Positions 34,302 to 43,770 are shown, numbered from the stretch's first letter. The stretch: DNA of 64,000 nucleotides from Pseudoduganella umbonata (GCF_014192225.1 NZ_JACHXS010000003.1:657313-721312), one strand, 5' to 3'. Notes: generated from the letters alone by a model not told the origin. Program-made: numbers and translations.

Positions 34302-35842
34302 GCGCGAATTCCTTCCACTTCCTCTCCCGCGATCACCTGCAGCACGGTCTGGTCGTCCAGGTCGCCGCGCACGTATTCGCCGCATTTCTCGCGGTCGCGC
34401 AGCACCACCATGCGGTCGCTGCAGCGCAGCACCTCCGGCAGTTCGGACGAGATGAACAGCACCGACATGCCCGTCCTGCACAGCGTCGTCACGTAATCCA
34501 TGATCTCGCCCTTGGCGCGCACGTCGATGCCGCGCGTGGGTTCGTCGAGGATCATCAGCTTCGGATCGGTGGCCAGCCAGCGCGCCAGCAGCACTTTCTG
34601 CTGGTTGCCGCCGGACAGGGTGCCGATCGGGGTTTCGATGCTGGCCGTCTTGATGCCCAGCCATTTCACGTAGTTCTCGGCGATCTCCTGCTGCAGCTTC
34701 ATCGGGATCGCGCGCATGACGCCGGCCCGCGCCTGCATGGCCAGGATCAGGTTCTCGCGCACCGACAGCGACAGGATCGCGCCTTCGTGCTTGCGGTCTT
34801 CCGAGCAGAAGCCGATGCCGGCGGCAATGGCGTCGCGCGGCGTGTCGAAGCGCTGCGTCTTGCCGCCCATCGTGATGCTGCCGGTGTCGGCCTTGTCGGC
34901 GCCGAACAGCAGGCGCGCCAGTTCCGTGCGGCCGGAACCGAGCAGGCCGACCAGGCCGAGCACCTCGCCCTGCTTCACTTCCGCATCGACCGGCTTCAGG
35001 GCGCCGCGGCGGCCGAGACCTTCAATGGTCATCAGCGTGCCGCCGGCGTGGTGCGCCTGGGCGGCTGCCTGTGCCGCCTCCTCGGCCTGCTGGGCCGGCG
35101 CGCCGATCATCTTGTTCACCAGCGCGAGACGCGACAGTTCGCTGGCCGGGTATTCGCCTTCCCGTTCGCCGTTGCGCATCACCGTGATGCGGTCGGAGAT
35201 CGCGTAGGTCTGGTCCAGGAAGTGGGTGACGAACAGGATCGCCATGCCCTCCCCGCGCAGGCGGCGCAGCACGCGGAACAGCAGCTGCACTTCCGCCTCG
35301 TCGAGGCTGGACGTCGGCTCGTCGAGGATCAGCACTTTCGCCGACGTGTTCAGCGCGCGCGAGATCGCCACCATCTGCTGGATCGCCAGCGAATAGCGGG
35401 CCAGCGGCTGCGTCACGTCGATGTCCACTTCCAGCTGGCGCAGCATGGTGGCGGCCTGCTCGCGCATGGCCTTCCAGTCGACGCCGAACCAGGTGCGCGG
35501 GTAGCGGCCGATGAAGATGTTTTCCGCGACCGACAGGTTCGGGCACAGGTTGACTTCCTGGTACACCGTGGAGATGCCCAGTTCCTGCGCCTCCAGCGTG
35601 GAATCGGGCCGGATCGGCTGGCCGTCGAGCACCATGCTGCCCTCGTCCGGCGTGTACACGCCGGTCAGCACCTTGATCAGCGTCGACTTGCCGGCGCCGT
35701 TCTGGCCCATCAGGGTGTGCACTTCGCCCGGATATAGGCGCAGGCCGGCATTCGACAGGGCCTTCACGCCCGGGAACGATTTGTGGATGCCGGTCAGTTC
35801 CAGTACCGGCGCGCGGTCAGCCGCCATGCCTGCCACCGACAT
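34298..35842 (-). CDS. ytfR: Sugar ABC transporter ATP-binding protein, YtfR-like
   Basis: Fused two-domain sugar ATPase, 514 residues, as usual for ribose/galactofuranose importers. Domain one has Walker A GQNGAGKSTLIK (near residue 42) and Walker B VLILDEPTSSLD; domain two has the signature LSGGNQQKVLLARWL and LMILDEPTRGIDVRAKG, with a degenerate second Walker A (GLLGSGRTELAR). It energises uptake. The start codon overlaps the ytfQ stop by one base (TGATG); an internal ATG five codons later is also possible. Confidence 0.9.
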   Translation of the reverse strand: MSVAGMAADRAPVLELTGIHKSFPGVKALSNAGLRLYPGEVHTLMGQNGAGKSTLIKVLTGVYTPDEGSMVLDGQPIRPDSTLEAQELGISTVYQEVNLCPNLSVAENIFIGRYPRTWFGVDWKAMREQAATMLRQLEVDIDVTQPLARYSLAIQQMVAISRALNTSAKVLILDEPTSSLDEAEVQLLFRVLRRLRGEGMAILFVTHFLDQTYAISDRITVMRNGEREGEYPASELSRLALVNKMIGAPAQQAEEAAQAAAQAHHAGGTLMTIEGLGRRGALKPVDAEVKQGEVLGLVGLLGSGRTELARLLFGADKADTGSITMGGKTQRFDTPRDAIAAGIGFCSEDRKHEGAILSLSVRENLILAMQARAGVMRAIPMKLQQEIAENYVKWLGIKTASIETPIGTLSGGNQQKVLLARWLATDPKLMILDEPTRGIDVRAKGEIMDYVTTLCRTGMSVLFISSELPEVLRCSDRMVVLRDREKCGEYVRGDLDDQTVLQVIAGEEVEGIRA

Positions 35843-36804
35843 CAGTATTTACGGTTCGGGAATTCTTTCAGCGCGACCTCGGCCGGGAACACGCGTTCCT
35901 CGACGACGAGGCGCTTCGGCACCTGCTTGCCGGCCTTGACGTCTTTCGCCGTCTGCATCAGCAGCGGGCCGAGCAGCGGGTTGCACTCGACGGTCACGTT
36001 CAGCTTGCCCTGGATCATGGCCTCGAACGCGCCGCGCACGCCGTCGACGGAGACGATGACGATGTCCTTGCCCGGTTTCAGGCCCGCTTCCTCGATCGCC
36101 TGGATCGCGCCGATCGCCATGTCGTCGTTGTGCGCGTACAGCACGTTGATATTCTTGCCGTGCGCCTTCAGGAAGGCTTCCATCACTTCCTTGCCCTTGG
36201 CACGCGTGAATTCGGCGGTCTGCGTGCGCAGCAGCTTCAGTTGCGCATTGCCCTTGGTGACTTCGTCGAAACCGGTCTTGCGGTCGATTGCCGGTGCCGA
36301 ACCCACGGTGCCCTGCAGTTCGACGATGTTGAACGTTTTACCCGGCTGCTTCTTGGCGTACTCGTTCAGCCAGCGGCCGGCGCGGCGGCCTTCCTCGACG
36401 AAGTCGGAGCCGATCAGCGTCACGTACAGCGACTTGTCGGCCACGTTGACGTCGCGGTCGGTCAGGATCACCGGGATGTTCGCGGCCTTGGCTTCGCGCA
36501 GCACGGTATCCCAGCCCGATTCCACCACCGGCGAGAACGCGATCACGTCCACTTTCTGGGCGATGAAGGAGCGGATCGCCTTGACCTGGTTTTCCTGGCG
36601 CTGCTGCGCATCGGCGAACTTCAGGTTGACGCCGGCCTTCTTGGCGGCATCCTTGACGGACACGGTATTCGCGGTGCGCCATTCCGATTCGGCGCCGACC
36701 TGCGAGAAGCCCATCACGAGGGGTTTGGCCGCCATGGCGGGGAAGGCGGCGCCGGCCAGGGCGAGTGCTGCTGCGGCGATGAAAGTCCTGCGCTGTACAG
36801 TCAT
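35842..36804 (-). CDS. ytfQ: Periplasmic sugar-binding protein, YtfQ-like (galactofuranose/arabinofuranose type)
   Basis: Periplasmic-binding protein type 1 of 320 residues. Signal peptide MTVQRRTFIAAAALALAGAA with cleavage after AMA. The mature part opens KPLVMGFSQVGAESEWRTAN, a stretch very like E. coli YtfQ; ILTDRDVN, GSDFVEEGRRAGRWL and YAHNDDMAIGAI line the ligand cleft. E. coli YtfQ is selective for galactofuranose; in an arabinofuranosidase locus L-arabinofuranose is a reasonable alternative (inference). ATG 36804 follows CGGAGAC. A 141-bp upstream gap separates it from the GH127 gene and probably has the promoter of the importer operon. Confidence 0.9.
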   Translation of the reverse strand: MTVQRRTFIAAAALALAGAAFPAMAAKPLVMGFSQVGAESEWRTANTVSVKDAAKKAGVNLKFADAQQRQENQVKAIRSFIAQKVDVIAFSPVVESGWDTVLREAKAANIPVILTDRDVNVADKSLYVTLIGSDFVEEGRRAGRWLNEYAKKQPGKTFNIVELQGTVGSAPAIDRKTGFDEVTKGNAQLKLLRTQTAEFTRAKGKEVMEAFLKAHGKNINVLYAHNDDMAIGAIQAIEEAGLKPGKDIVIVSVDGVRGAFEAMIQGKLNVTVECNPLLGPLLMQTAKDVKAGKQVPKRLVVEERVFPAEVALKEFPNRKY

Positions 36805-36945
36805 GCGTGTCTCCGTGCTGTGATGTTGCGATTCAAATTGCGGATGCAACAGCTGAATTGGTTGCAATTATTCTTTTGCGGCTATGGTAGAAGAAATTGC
36901 CATGCCGAACCAATATATTTTTTCGCCGCTGCCATACCTTTTTTA

Positions 36946-39303
36946 CTATCGCAGCAGCCTCAACCCATACAGGCCGCCCGCGATCGAGCCCGGTTGCGCG
37001 ACGAATTTCACTTCGATCTTCTTGCCCAGCCCTTCGGGCAGCGCGATATCGCGGGTATAGAAAGCTTCGTCTTCCTTACCCAGCGCCATCGACTGCAGCG
37101 GCCTGCCGTCGACGAGGATGTCGAACCTGCGGCCCGCATCGCTTGACGCGAACGTCAGGCGCAGCACCTTGGCCTCGCCTTTCGGGTTGTTCAGCACATA
37201 GCTGAACCAGCCGGTGGCATGGCGCCAGTGGCGGCCCGCATTGACGCCGGCATCGGCGCCCTCGCCCTTGAAGGCATGGTCGGACTCGGGCTGCTGCTCG
37301 CCCGGCGCCACCTGGTCGATGGTGCGGGCGTTCAGCGCCAGGCGTTCCTTTTCCTGCTGCGCGGTCTGTTCCTGCAGCGCGGCATAGCCGGACGGCGTGG
37401 AGCGCTGCCAGTACATCGTGTAGCGGGCATCGTGCAGGCGGAAGAACGGCACCAGCTTGAGCTGTGCGGCGTCGCCTTGGCCGCGGATCAGGTCCGGCGC
37501 CGTGAACGTCAGCGGCTGGCCTTTCACGGGCTTGATCTTGCCCGTGAAGTCCTTGGCGTCGGACACGAACATCGGCGCGGCGCCCAGCGGGCAGATCTCG
37601 CCCTTGGCGATGTGGCCCATGCGCGAATCGTCGGCCAGTACGTTCAGCTTCTCGTCCCTGAATTTTTCGTCCAGGATCGGCGCGGTCTTCGCGGCCAGCA
37701 CGATCGGGCCGTGCAGCACGGCGTACCAGTTCGACTTGTCGGGCATCTGCTCCAGGTGGGTCTTCATCGGCAGCTTCAGTTCCACCGTGTCGCCGTCGCG
37801 CCATTCGCGCTCGATGCTGACGTAGCCATCCTCGCCGGCGTTGGCTTTCACCGCCTTGCCGTTGACTTTTACCGCCAGCGCGCCCTTCGCCACCCACGCC
37901 GGGTAGCGCAGTTTCATGGCGAACCTGCCGGTCCCGTGGACCGTTACGCGGGTGCTTTCCTCATCCGGGAAGCTCGTGGCTTGCGTGATGCGCACGTTCT
38001 TTTCCGCCCACGCCAGCTCGGACGGGATGAACAGGTTGACGAACAGCGTGTCAGCCTCTTTCGCATAAATGAACTGGCCATACTTGGCATGGCTCTCGAT
38101 GCCGGAACCGACGCAGCACCACATGCCCTGGTCGACCTGCGAGTAGACCCGGTAGTGGTTCGGGCGCATCGGCGTGAAGTACACGAAGCCGCCCGTTTGC
38201 GGGTGCTGCGACGACAGGATGTGGTTGTACAGCGCACGCTCGTAGTAGTCGCCATAGCGCGACTGCGGCTTGTCGGCGAACAGCAGCTCGGTGAGCTTGA
38301 GCATGTTGTAGGTATTGCAGGTTTCCGGACCTTCCACGTCGTCGATCATCGGAGCGAAGTCCTTGTGGTCGTGGAAGTGTTCGCGCACGCTGTTGCCGCC
38401 GATCGCCACGCTGCGGTTCTCGACAACGGTCTTCCAGAAGAAGCGCGCCGCCTCGCGCATCTTCGGATCGTTGGCCAGCGTGCCGACCCGCTCGAAGCCG
38501 ATCACTTTCGGGATCTGCGTGTTGGCGTGCAGGCCGGTCAGCTGGTCGCGGCCCTGCTGCAGCGGATCGAGCACGGCGCGGTGCGAGAAGCGCTTTGCCA
38601 GCTCCAGGTATTTCTTGTCGCCTGTCATCTCGGCCACGTCGGCCAGCACCTCGTTCATGCCGCCATGTTCGGCGCGCAGCATCGCCTGCATCTGCGTGTC
38701 GGACAGCTTCGACGTCAGCGCCAGCGCCCAATCGGCGTAGGCCACCAGCATCGTCCTGGCTTGCTGGTTCCCGCCGATCCGGTACGCGTCGCGCAGGCCG
38801 GCAAACGTCTTGTGCAGGTTGTACCACGGCACCCACTTGCCGTTGACGGAGAAGTTATCCGCCTGCAGCTCGCCCCTGGCGATCTTGTCCAGCGCCTCCT
38901 TCCCGCCCGGCACGCCGCCCAGGTAGCCGTCGCCGCCGGCATCCTGGCAGCGCTTCAGCTCGCGCACGAAGTAGTCGAGGCGTTCCTTGACCTGCGGGTC
39001 GCCGGTCGCCGCATGCATCAGCGCCAGCGCCGACAGGTAATGCCCGCCCATGTGGCCATCCAGCCCGCTGGACTCCCAGTTGCCGTACGACTGCTTCACC
39101 GCCGGCAGCCCCGCCTCGCGGCGGAACGGCGCCAGCAGGCGGTCCGGATCGAGCGCCATCAGGTAGCGCAGGTCGGTCCGCTGCGCTTCCAGGAACGGGC
39201 TCGCCGTCAGGCGCACGTCCTGCAGCCTGAACAGGTCGGCGGCGTGGGTGGAGTTGACTGCGCAGAGGGCGGCAGCGAGGGCGAGGTGGCGAAGAGTGAG
39301 CAT
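36946..39303 (-). CDS. GH127 family glycosidase, probable beta-L-arabinofuranosidase
   Basis: A 785-residue exported enzyme (signal MLTLRHLALAAALCAVNSTHA) of the DUF1680/GH127 family. The (alpha/alpha)6 barrel carries the zinc-binding and nucleophile cysteines in GPETCNTYNMLKL (near residue 327) and MWCCVGSGIESHAKYG (near 394), and GHYLSALALMHAATGD earlier. Family members remove beta-L-arabinofuranose from hydroxyproline-linked arabinooligosaccharides such as those of extensin, by a cysteine nucleophile. A C-terminal jelly-roll region follows (about 640-785), which is longer than in minimal members. It stands just before the ytf importer and after a hairpin array, so it may be transcribed on its own. 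Confidence 0.92.
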   Translation of the reverse strand: MLTLRHLALAAALCAVNSTHAADLFRLQDVRLTASPFLEAQRTDLRYLMALDPDRLLAPFRREAGLPAVKQSYGNWESSGLDGHMGGHYLSALALMHAATGDPQVKERLDYFVRELKRCQDAGGDGYLGGVPGGKEALDKIARGELQADNFSVNGKWVPWYNLHKTFAGLRDAYRIGGNQQARTMLVAYADWALALTSKLSDTQMQAMLRAEHGGMNEVLADVAEMTGDKKYLELAKRFSHRAVLDPLQQGRDQLTGLHANTQIPKVIGFERVGTLANDPKMREAARFFWKTVVENRSVAIGGNSVREHFHDHKDFAPMIDDVEGPETCNTYNMLKLTELLFADKPQSRYGDYYERALYNHILSSQHPQTGGFVYFTPMRPNHYRVYSQVDQGMWCCVGSGIESHAKYGQFIYAKEADTLFVNLFIPSELAWAEKNVRITQATSFPDEESTRVTVHGTGRFAMKLRYPAWVAKGALAVKVNGKAVKANAGEDGYVSIEREWRDGDTVELKLPMKTHLEQMPDKSNWYAVLHGPIVLAAKTAPILDEKFRDEKLNVLADDSRMGHIAKGEICPLGAAPMFVSDAKDFTGKIKPVKGQPLTFTAPDLIRGQGDAAQLKLVPFFRLHDARYTMYWQRSTPSGYAALQEQTAQQEKERLALNARTIDQVAPGEQQPESDHAFKGEGADAGVNAGRHWRHATGWFSYVLNNPKGEAKVLRLTFASSDAGRRFDILVDGRPLQSMALGKEDEAFYTRDIALPEGLGKKIEVKFVAQPGSIAGGLYGLRLLR

Positions 39304-39336
39304 GGGTCGTCCTGTGGTTCAGTTCGGCTAGCATTC

Positions 39337-39563
39337 CTGCTGTCGAGCCCGTGTCCCGGTGCCAGGCACGATGACACGGACTCGACAGGTGTTTCTGCTG
39401 CCGAGCTCGTGTCCCGGTGCCAGGCACGATGACACGGACTCGACAGGTGTTTTTGCTGCCGAGCCCGTGTCCCGGTGCCAGGCACGATGACACGGACTCG
39501 ACAGGTGTTTTTTGCTGCCGAGCCCGTGTCCCGGTGCCAGGCACGATGACACGGGCTCGGCAG
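39337..39563. repeat. Array of four hairpin repeats (58-59 bp period)
   Basis: Four tandem copies of a unit containing CGTGTCCCGGTGCCAGGCAC, at 39351, 39409, 39467 and 39526 (periods 58, 58, 59). In the last copy GCCGAGCCCGTGT pairs with ACACGGGCTCGGC; the first three copies end GACACGGACTCGACAGG and pair less well. T-runs of 3-6 separate the copies. The array fills the 264 bp between the GH127 start and the upstream GH43 stop, beginning 5 bp after the latter. A single related hairpin is at 45761. Confidence 0.9.
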
Positions 39564-39567
39564 TTGG

Positions 39568-40590
39568 CTATTTGCCAGCCGGCAGCAGCACGCTCTGATA
39601 GCTGTTCAGCTGCGCCGCATCGACCACCGGCCAGCCGGCGCCATCCCACTTCATGTCCAGCACCTTCAGCTTCTGCCGGTAGTCGTCGCCGGTCTCGTAG
39701 GCGTGCAGCACCAGCACGTCGCGCCCGTCGAAGGTGTAGGCGCTGTTGTGGCCCAGGCCGACCCAGTCGCGGTTGCCCTTGATGACGAGCGAGCCGCCGC
39801 CCTTGGCCATGTCCTTGCCGTCCTTGTCCAGGTAAGGCCCGGTGATCGCCTTCGAGCGGCCGACGACGACGTGGTACGTGCTCTGCTCTTTCTTGCAGCA
39901 CAGGCCCCACGATGCGAACAGGTAGTAATAGCCGTTCTTGCGGAAGATGAACGGCGCCTCGATTTCCGCCGGCGCGGCCGATTCGTCGGGCTCGAACGCG
40001 GGGCGCTCGCGGCGCGCGATCGTGTACCATTCCTGCGGCTCGGCCGGTTTGGTCCAGTCGGCATTCAGCTTGAACAGCTTCAGGCCCGTCCAGAACGAGC
40101 CGAACGACATCCAGCCGTTGCCCTGCTCGTCGGCGATGACGGCCGGGTCGATGGCGTTCCACAGGTCGCGGCCCGGTACGGACTGGATCACCATGCCCTG
40201 GTCTTCCCACTTGTAGTCGGGCGAGCGCGGGTCCAGCGTCTTGTTGACGGTCACGCCCATGCCGGAGGTGTTCTTGCCGAAGCCCGACACCGAGTAATAC
40301 AGGTAGAACTTGCCGTCGCGCTGCACGATGTCCGGCGCCCAGATATGGCCGTCGAACGACGGCGCCGCCTTCTTCGCCCACACCGGATCCTTGTCGAACA
40401 CGCGGCCTTCCGGACGCCAGTTCTTCATGTCCTTCGAACTGTAGAACGTGATGCCCGGGCCGGTCGAGAACACGTAGTACGTGTTGCCGTCCTTTGCCAT
40501 CACCGGGTCATGCACGCCCACCTGCGTGGCCTGGGCACCCGCGGCGCCCATGAACAGTGACGCCGCCACCAGATAACTCTGAAACTTCAT
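39568..40590 (-). CDS. Exported GH43 arabinan endo-1,5-alpha-L-arabinosidase-type enzyme
   Basis: A 340-residue GH43 enzyme with signal peptide (cleavage near AGAQA, about residue 20). Catalytic acids: Asp in VGVHDPVMAKDG (about residue 28), Asp in NAIDPAVIADEQG, Glu in IEAPFIFRKNGYY. The block FASWGLCCKKEQSTYHVVVGRS, with its pair of cysteines, is characteristic of endo-arabinanases that bind a calcium near the cleft. ATG 40590 has GGAGA before it. Close to the GH43 lipoprotein gene upstream, from which it is separated by 82 bp of short repeats. Confidence 0.9.
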   Translation of the reverse strand: MKFQSYLVAASLFMGAAGAQATQVGVHDPVMAKDGNTYYVFSTGPGITFYSSKDMKNWRPEGRVFDKDPVWAKKAAPSFDGHIWAPDIVQRDGKFYLYYSVSGFGKNTSGMGVTVNKTLDPRSPDYKWEDQGMVIQSVPGRDLWNAIDPAVIADEQGNGWMSFGSFWTGLKLFKLNADWTKPAEPQEWYTIARRERPAFEPDESAAPAEIEAPFIFRKNGYYYLFASWGLCCKKEQSTYHVVVGRSKAITGPYLDKDGKDMAKGGGSLVIKGNRDWVGLGHNSAYTFDGRDVLVLHAYETGDDYRQKLKVLDMKWDGAGWPVVDAAQLNSYQSVLLPAGK

Positions 40591-40616
40591 TACCGATCTC
40601 CAATTGCTGTCTGCTT

Positions 40617-40690
40617 GTTTGCCGGACTTGCCGGCTTCAGTTGCCACCCCGGTCGCCAGCCCGGTTGCCAACTCAGTTGCCAACCCGTGC
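40617..40690. repeat. Short degenerate tandem repeat (GTTGCCA-type)
   Basis: Repeated TTGCCGG, AGTTGCCACC, GTCGCCAGCC, GTTGCCAACT and GTTGCCAACC between two GH43 genes, running into the 3' end of the upstream one. Spacing is about 15 bp. Confidence 0.5.
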
Positions 40691-42199
40691 GCCCCACAGC
40701 GACACTCCGTCGGCGTTCTGCGCCGTGAATGTCACCGTGAACGCATTCGCATTGCCGTTGTATTGCCGGGACAGCACGCCGCTGTAGACGGCTGCCGTGC
40801 CGTCCACGGCCAGCGCGATGCGGTTGTTGCCCTTGTGCGTCCAGGTACCGGCCAGCGCGCCGGCCAGCTTGCCGTCGGCCGACAGCGTGACCGTCTGCGA
40901 TGGCTTGATGGCCGCCGAGATGTCCTTGCCGTGGTTGACCAGCTTGTACGAACCGGCGACGTCGGCCGCGGCCACCGTGGCAGGCGGCACGCCGGCGGCC
41001 TTGTCCAGCGGAACGTAGCGGAACGGCGCGACCACCGGCCAGCCATCCTCGTTGATGAACATCTCGTGCGTGCGCACTTCATGCAGCTCGCCGGTGCCCG
41101 GGAAGCGGGCATGGAAGATGATGAAGTACTTGTTCGTGGCCGGATCGTAGTACGTGCTGTTGTGGCCCGGCGAAACGTAGCCCGGAGCGGTACCCGTTTC
41201 GCCCGCGGCGAGCGCGAACTGGTGGTTGCCCATCAGCTTCTGGCCGTGCGGCGCGATGCTGGCATCGTCGAACAGCGGCCTGGCCGGGTCCGACTTCACG
41301 GTCGCCATGTCGGTGCCCTTCGCATCGACATACGGGCCGTCGGCATGGCGCGAACGGGCCACCCGCACGTTGTAGGCGCCGTTCGCATCCAGGCCGCCGA
41401 ACGACGTGAACAGATAGTAGTAGCCACTCTCCGGGCTGTACTGCACGTAGGCACCTTCGATGCGGGCGTGGTTCCCGCCCAGCAGGTGCTTGCCGTAACC
41501 CTGGCCCGCCAGCGGCTTGCCGGTCGCCGGGTCCATCGCCAGGATGAAGATGCCGCCCGAGTACGAGCCGTAGATCATCCACAGCTTGTTGTCCTTGTCG
41601 CGGAATACCTGCGGATCGACCACGTTCGGGTGTTTCACCGCATCGTAGAGCGTGCCGTCGGCGCCCGCTTCGCCCCACATGCCGGACTTCAGGATGATGC
41701 CCTTGTCGACATACGGCCCCTCGACCTTGTCGGCGACCGCCACGCCCAGCGCGGAACGGGGCGAATCGCCCTTGCAGGCGTTGTAGTAGAAATAGTACTT
41801 GCCGTCGTCGAGCCGGATGACGTCCGGCGCCCACAGCGTGCTGGTCTGCGCCCAGGCGAAGGTTTCCGCCAGCTGCTTCGTCACGTCGGCGAACAGCGGA
41901 TTGGTGGCGGTGGCGCCGTCGGCGATCTTCGTCCAGTTCATCAGGTCCGAGGACTTCGCCGCGGCGAGGTGCGAACCGAAGATGTAGAACGTGCCGTCGA
42001 CGCGCACGACGGACGGGTCATGCACGCCGACGTTGGCGAACGTGACCGGCGTCTGCGCCGGCGCCGCGGGCGTGGTCGGCGTCGTCGGCGCGGAAGGCAC
42101 GGTAACGGCAGGCGAGCCGCTGCCACCCCCGCCGCCACAGGCGGAGAGGGTCAGCAGGCCCGCCGCGGCCAGCGAGGCCGCAAGCGTTCCTGTCTTCAT
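40673..42199 (-). CDS. GH43 arabinanase lipoprotein with C-terminal beta domain (AbnB-like)
   Basis: A 508-residue lipoprotein: lipobox LTLSACGGGG (Cys near residue 20) and a Gly/Pro/Thr linker tether it to the outer membrane. The GH43 domain (about 55-390) has Asp in VGVHDPSVVRVDG, Asp in NVVDPQVFRDKDN and Glu in ARIEGAYVQYSPESG; NHARIEGAYVQ and YLFTSFGGLD recall Bacillus AbnB. A C-terminal domain (about 400-508) of beta strands ending in SLWGARVGN is similar to those found on long endo-arabinanases. It would cut arabinan at the cell surface. The gene starts 5 bp after the GH51 stop and is translated with it. Confidence 0.9.
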   Translation of the reverse strand: MKTGTLAASLAAAGLLTLSACGGGGGSGSPAVTVPSAPTTPTTPAAPAQTPVTFANVGVHDPSVVRVDGTFYIFGSHLAAAKSSDLMNWTKIADGATATNPLFADVTKQLAETFAWAQTSTLWAPDVIRLDDGKYYFYYNACKGDSPRSALGVAVADKVEGPYVDKGIILKSGMWGEAGADGTLYDAVKHPNVVDPQVFRDKDNKLWMIYGSYSGGIFILAMDPATGKPLAGQGYGKHLLGGNHARIEGAYVQYSPESGYYYLFTSFGGLDANGAYNVRVARSRHADGPYVDAKGTDMATVKSDPARPLFDDASIAPHGQKLMGNHQFALAAGETGTAPGYVSPGHNSTYYDPATNKYFIIFHARFPGTGELHEVRTHEMFINEDGWPVVAPFRYVPLDKAAGVPPATVAAADVAGSYKLVNHGKDISAAIKPSQTVTLSADGKLAGALAGTWTHKGNNRIALAVDGTAAVYSGVLSRQYNGNANAFTVTFTAQNADGVSLWGARVGN

Positions 42200-42203
42200 G
42201 CGC

Positions 42204-43748
42204 TTACTCGACGGCGCCGACGATCACGGACTTGGCCGGCAGCTGGACGGTCAGCTTGCCGCCGGCGGCCTGCGCGCTGTACGCGGCCGGCTTCACCGCG
42301 TTCGGTGCGTCGAACGTGTTGTGCGCGTCCATCTTCGCGGAGGTCAGCACCTGGCCGGTGAACTTGGTTGCCGAATTACCGGCGGCGCCGCCGACATTGA
42401 CCGTGACCTCGGTGGCCTTGTTCGGGTCCGTGTTCACCAGCGCCAGGTACACCTTGCCATCCTTGGCGCGCGCGGCCGAGGCGCTCACCTGCGGCACGGC
42501 CTGGGTGCCGGCGCTGTACGCGGTGTTGTTCTCCAGGGACACCGGCAGCGACGTCGCGTCCTGGAACGGCACGTACATCTTGAACGCGTGGTAGGTCGGC
42601 GTCAGCACCATGCGCGTCTTGTCGGTCAGGATCATCGCCTGCAGCACGTTGACCATCTGCGCGATGTTCGTCATGCGCACGCGATCGGCGTGCTCGTGGA
42701 AGATGTTGAAGTTCAGCGCGGCGACGACCGCATCGCGCAGGCTGTTCTGCTGGTACAGGAAGCCGGCATTGGTGCCCGGTTCCACGTCATACCAGGTGCC
42801 CCACTCGTCGACGTACAGGCCGACCTTCTTCTCCGGATCGTTCTTGTCCATCACCGCCTTGTTGTCGCGGATGAACTTGTCCATCCTCAGCGTATTCTGC
42901 ATCGTGCTGAACCACTGGGATTCCGGGAAGCCGGTGGCGGCGCCCTTCACTTCCCACTTGCCGGTCGGGATCGTGTAGTAGTGGAAGCTGACGCCGGCCA
43001 TGTCGTTCTTGACCTCGCGGGTCAGCACGTCGGCCCATTTCACGTCGTCGGTATGCCCGCCGCTGGCGATGATCTGCGGCTTGAATTCCTTCGGCGCGCG
43101 GATGAAGGTCGTGGTGTTCTTGTACAGGTTGGCGTAGTGCTCGGGGTTCATGTTGCCGCCGCAGCCCCACATCTCGTTACCGACGGCGAAGAAGTCGACC
43201 TTCCACGGCTTGTCGCGGCCGTTCTTGCGGCGCAGCTCGGCCAGCGTGGACTTGCTCGGCGACGTCATGTACTCGATCCACTCGCTCATCTCCTGCACCG
43301 AGCCGGTACCGAGATTGCCGTTGATGTACACCTGCGCGCCCAGCAGTTCGGCCAGGTCGAAGAACTCGTGCGTGCCGACGGCGTTGTCCTCGGTGACGTT
43401 GCCCCAGTTGGTGTTGACCTTCACCGGGCGCTTGCTGCGCGGGCCGATGCCGTCCTTCCAGTGGTATTCGTCGGCGAAGCAGCCGCCCGGCCAGCGCACC
43501 AGCGGCACGCGCAGTTCCTTCAGCGCGCCGACCACGTCCTTGCGCCAGCCCTTGGTGTTGGGGATCTTCGAATCCGGACCCACCCACATGCCTTCGTAGA
43601 TGCCGGTGCCCAGGTGTTCGGCGAACTGGCCGTACACGTTCTTGTCGATGACGGGGCCCGGCTTTGCGGTGTCGATGGTGACGGCGACCTGTGCGAAGGC
43701 GCTGCCGCAGACAGCCAGGGAGAGAGCGAGGATGGTACGACGGATCAT
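42204..43748 (-). CDS. GH51 alpha-L-arabinofuranosidase, exported
   Basis: A 514-residue family 51 enzyme: signal peptide (cleavage near GSAFA), barrel with NVYGQFAEHLGTGIYEG and the acid/base Glu in FFAVGNEMWGCGG near residue 191, the nucleophile Glu in LYVDEWGTWYD near 313, then a C-terminal beta domain. It releases terminal alpha-L-arabinofuranose by a retaining mechanism. Many GH51 enzymes are cytoplasmic; this one is exported, so debranching happens outside the inner membrane. ATG 43748 has AGGAGA before it. Confidence 0.93.
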   Translation of the reverse strand: MIRRTILALSLAVCGSAFAQVAVTIDTAKPGPVIDKNVYGQFAEHLGTGIYEGMWVGPDSKIPNTKGWRKDVVGALKELRVPLVRWPGGCFADEYHWKDGIGPRSKRPVKVNTNWGNVTEDNAVGTHEFFDLAELLGAQVYINGNLGTGSVQEMSEWIEYMTSPSKSTLAELRRKNGRDKPWKVDFFAVGNEMWGCGGNMNPEHYANLYKNTTTFIRAPKEFKPQIIASGGHTDDVKWADVLTREVKNDMAGVSFHYYTIPTGKWEVKGAATGFPESQWFSTMQNTLRMDKFIRDNKAVMDKNDPEKKVGLYVDEWGTWYDVEPGTNAGFLYQQNSLRDAVVAALNFNIFHEHADRVRMTNIAQMVNVLQAMILTDKTRMVLTPTYHAFKMYVPFQDATSLPVSLENNTAYSAGTQAVPQVSASAARAKDGKVYLALVNTDPNKATEVTVNVGGAAGNSATKFTGQVLTSAKMDAHNTFDAPNAVKPAAYSAQAAGGKLTVQLPAKSVIVGAVE

Positions 43749-43770
43749 GAAAGATCTCCTGATATGGTTT

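Noticed and set aside
39337..39563. CRISPR-like array
   Set aside because: Repeats are 58-59 bp including the 'spacers', which are themselves identical; there are no variable spacers and no cas genes.
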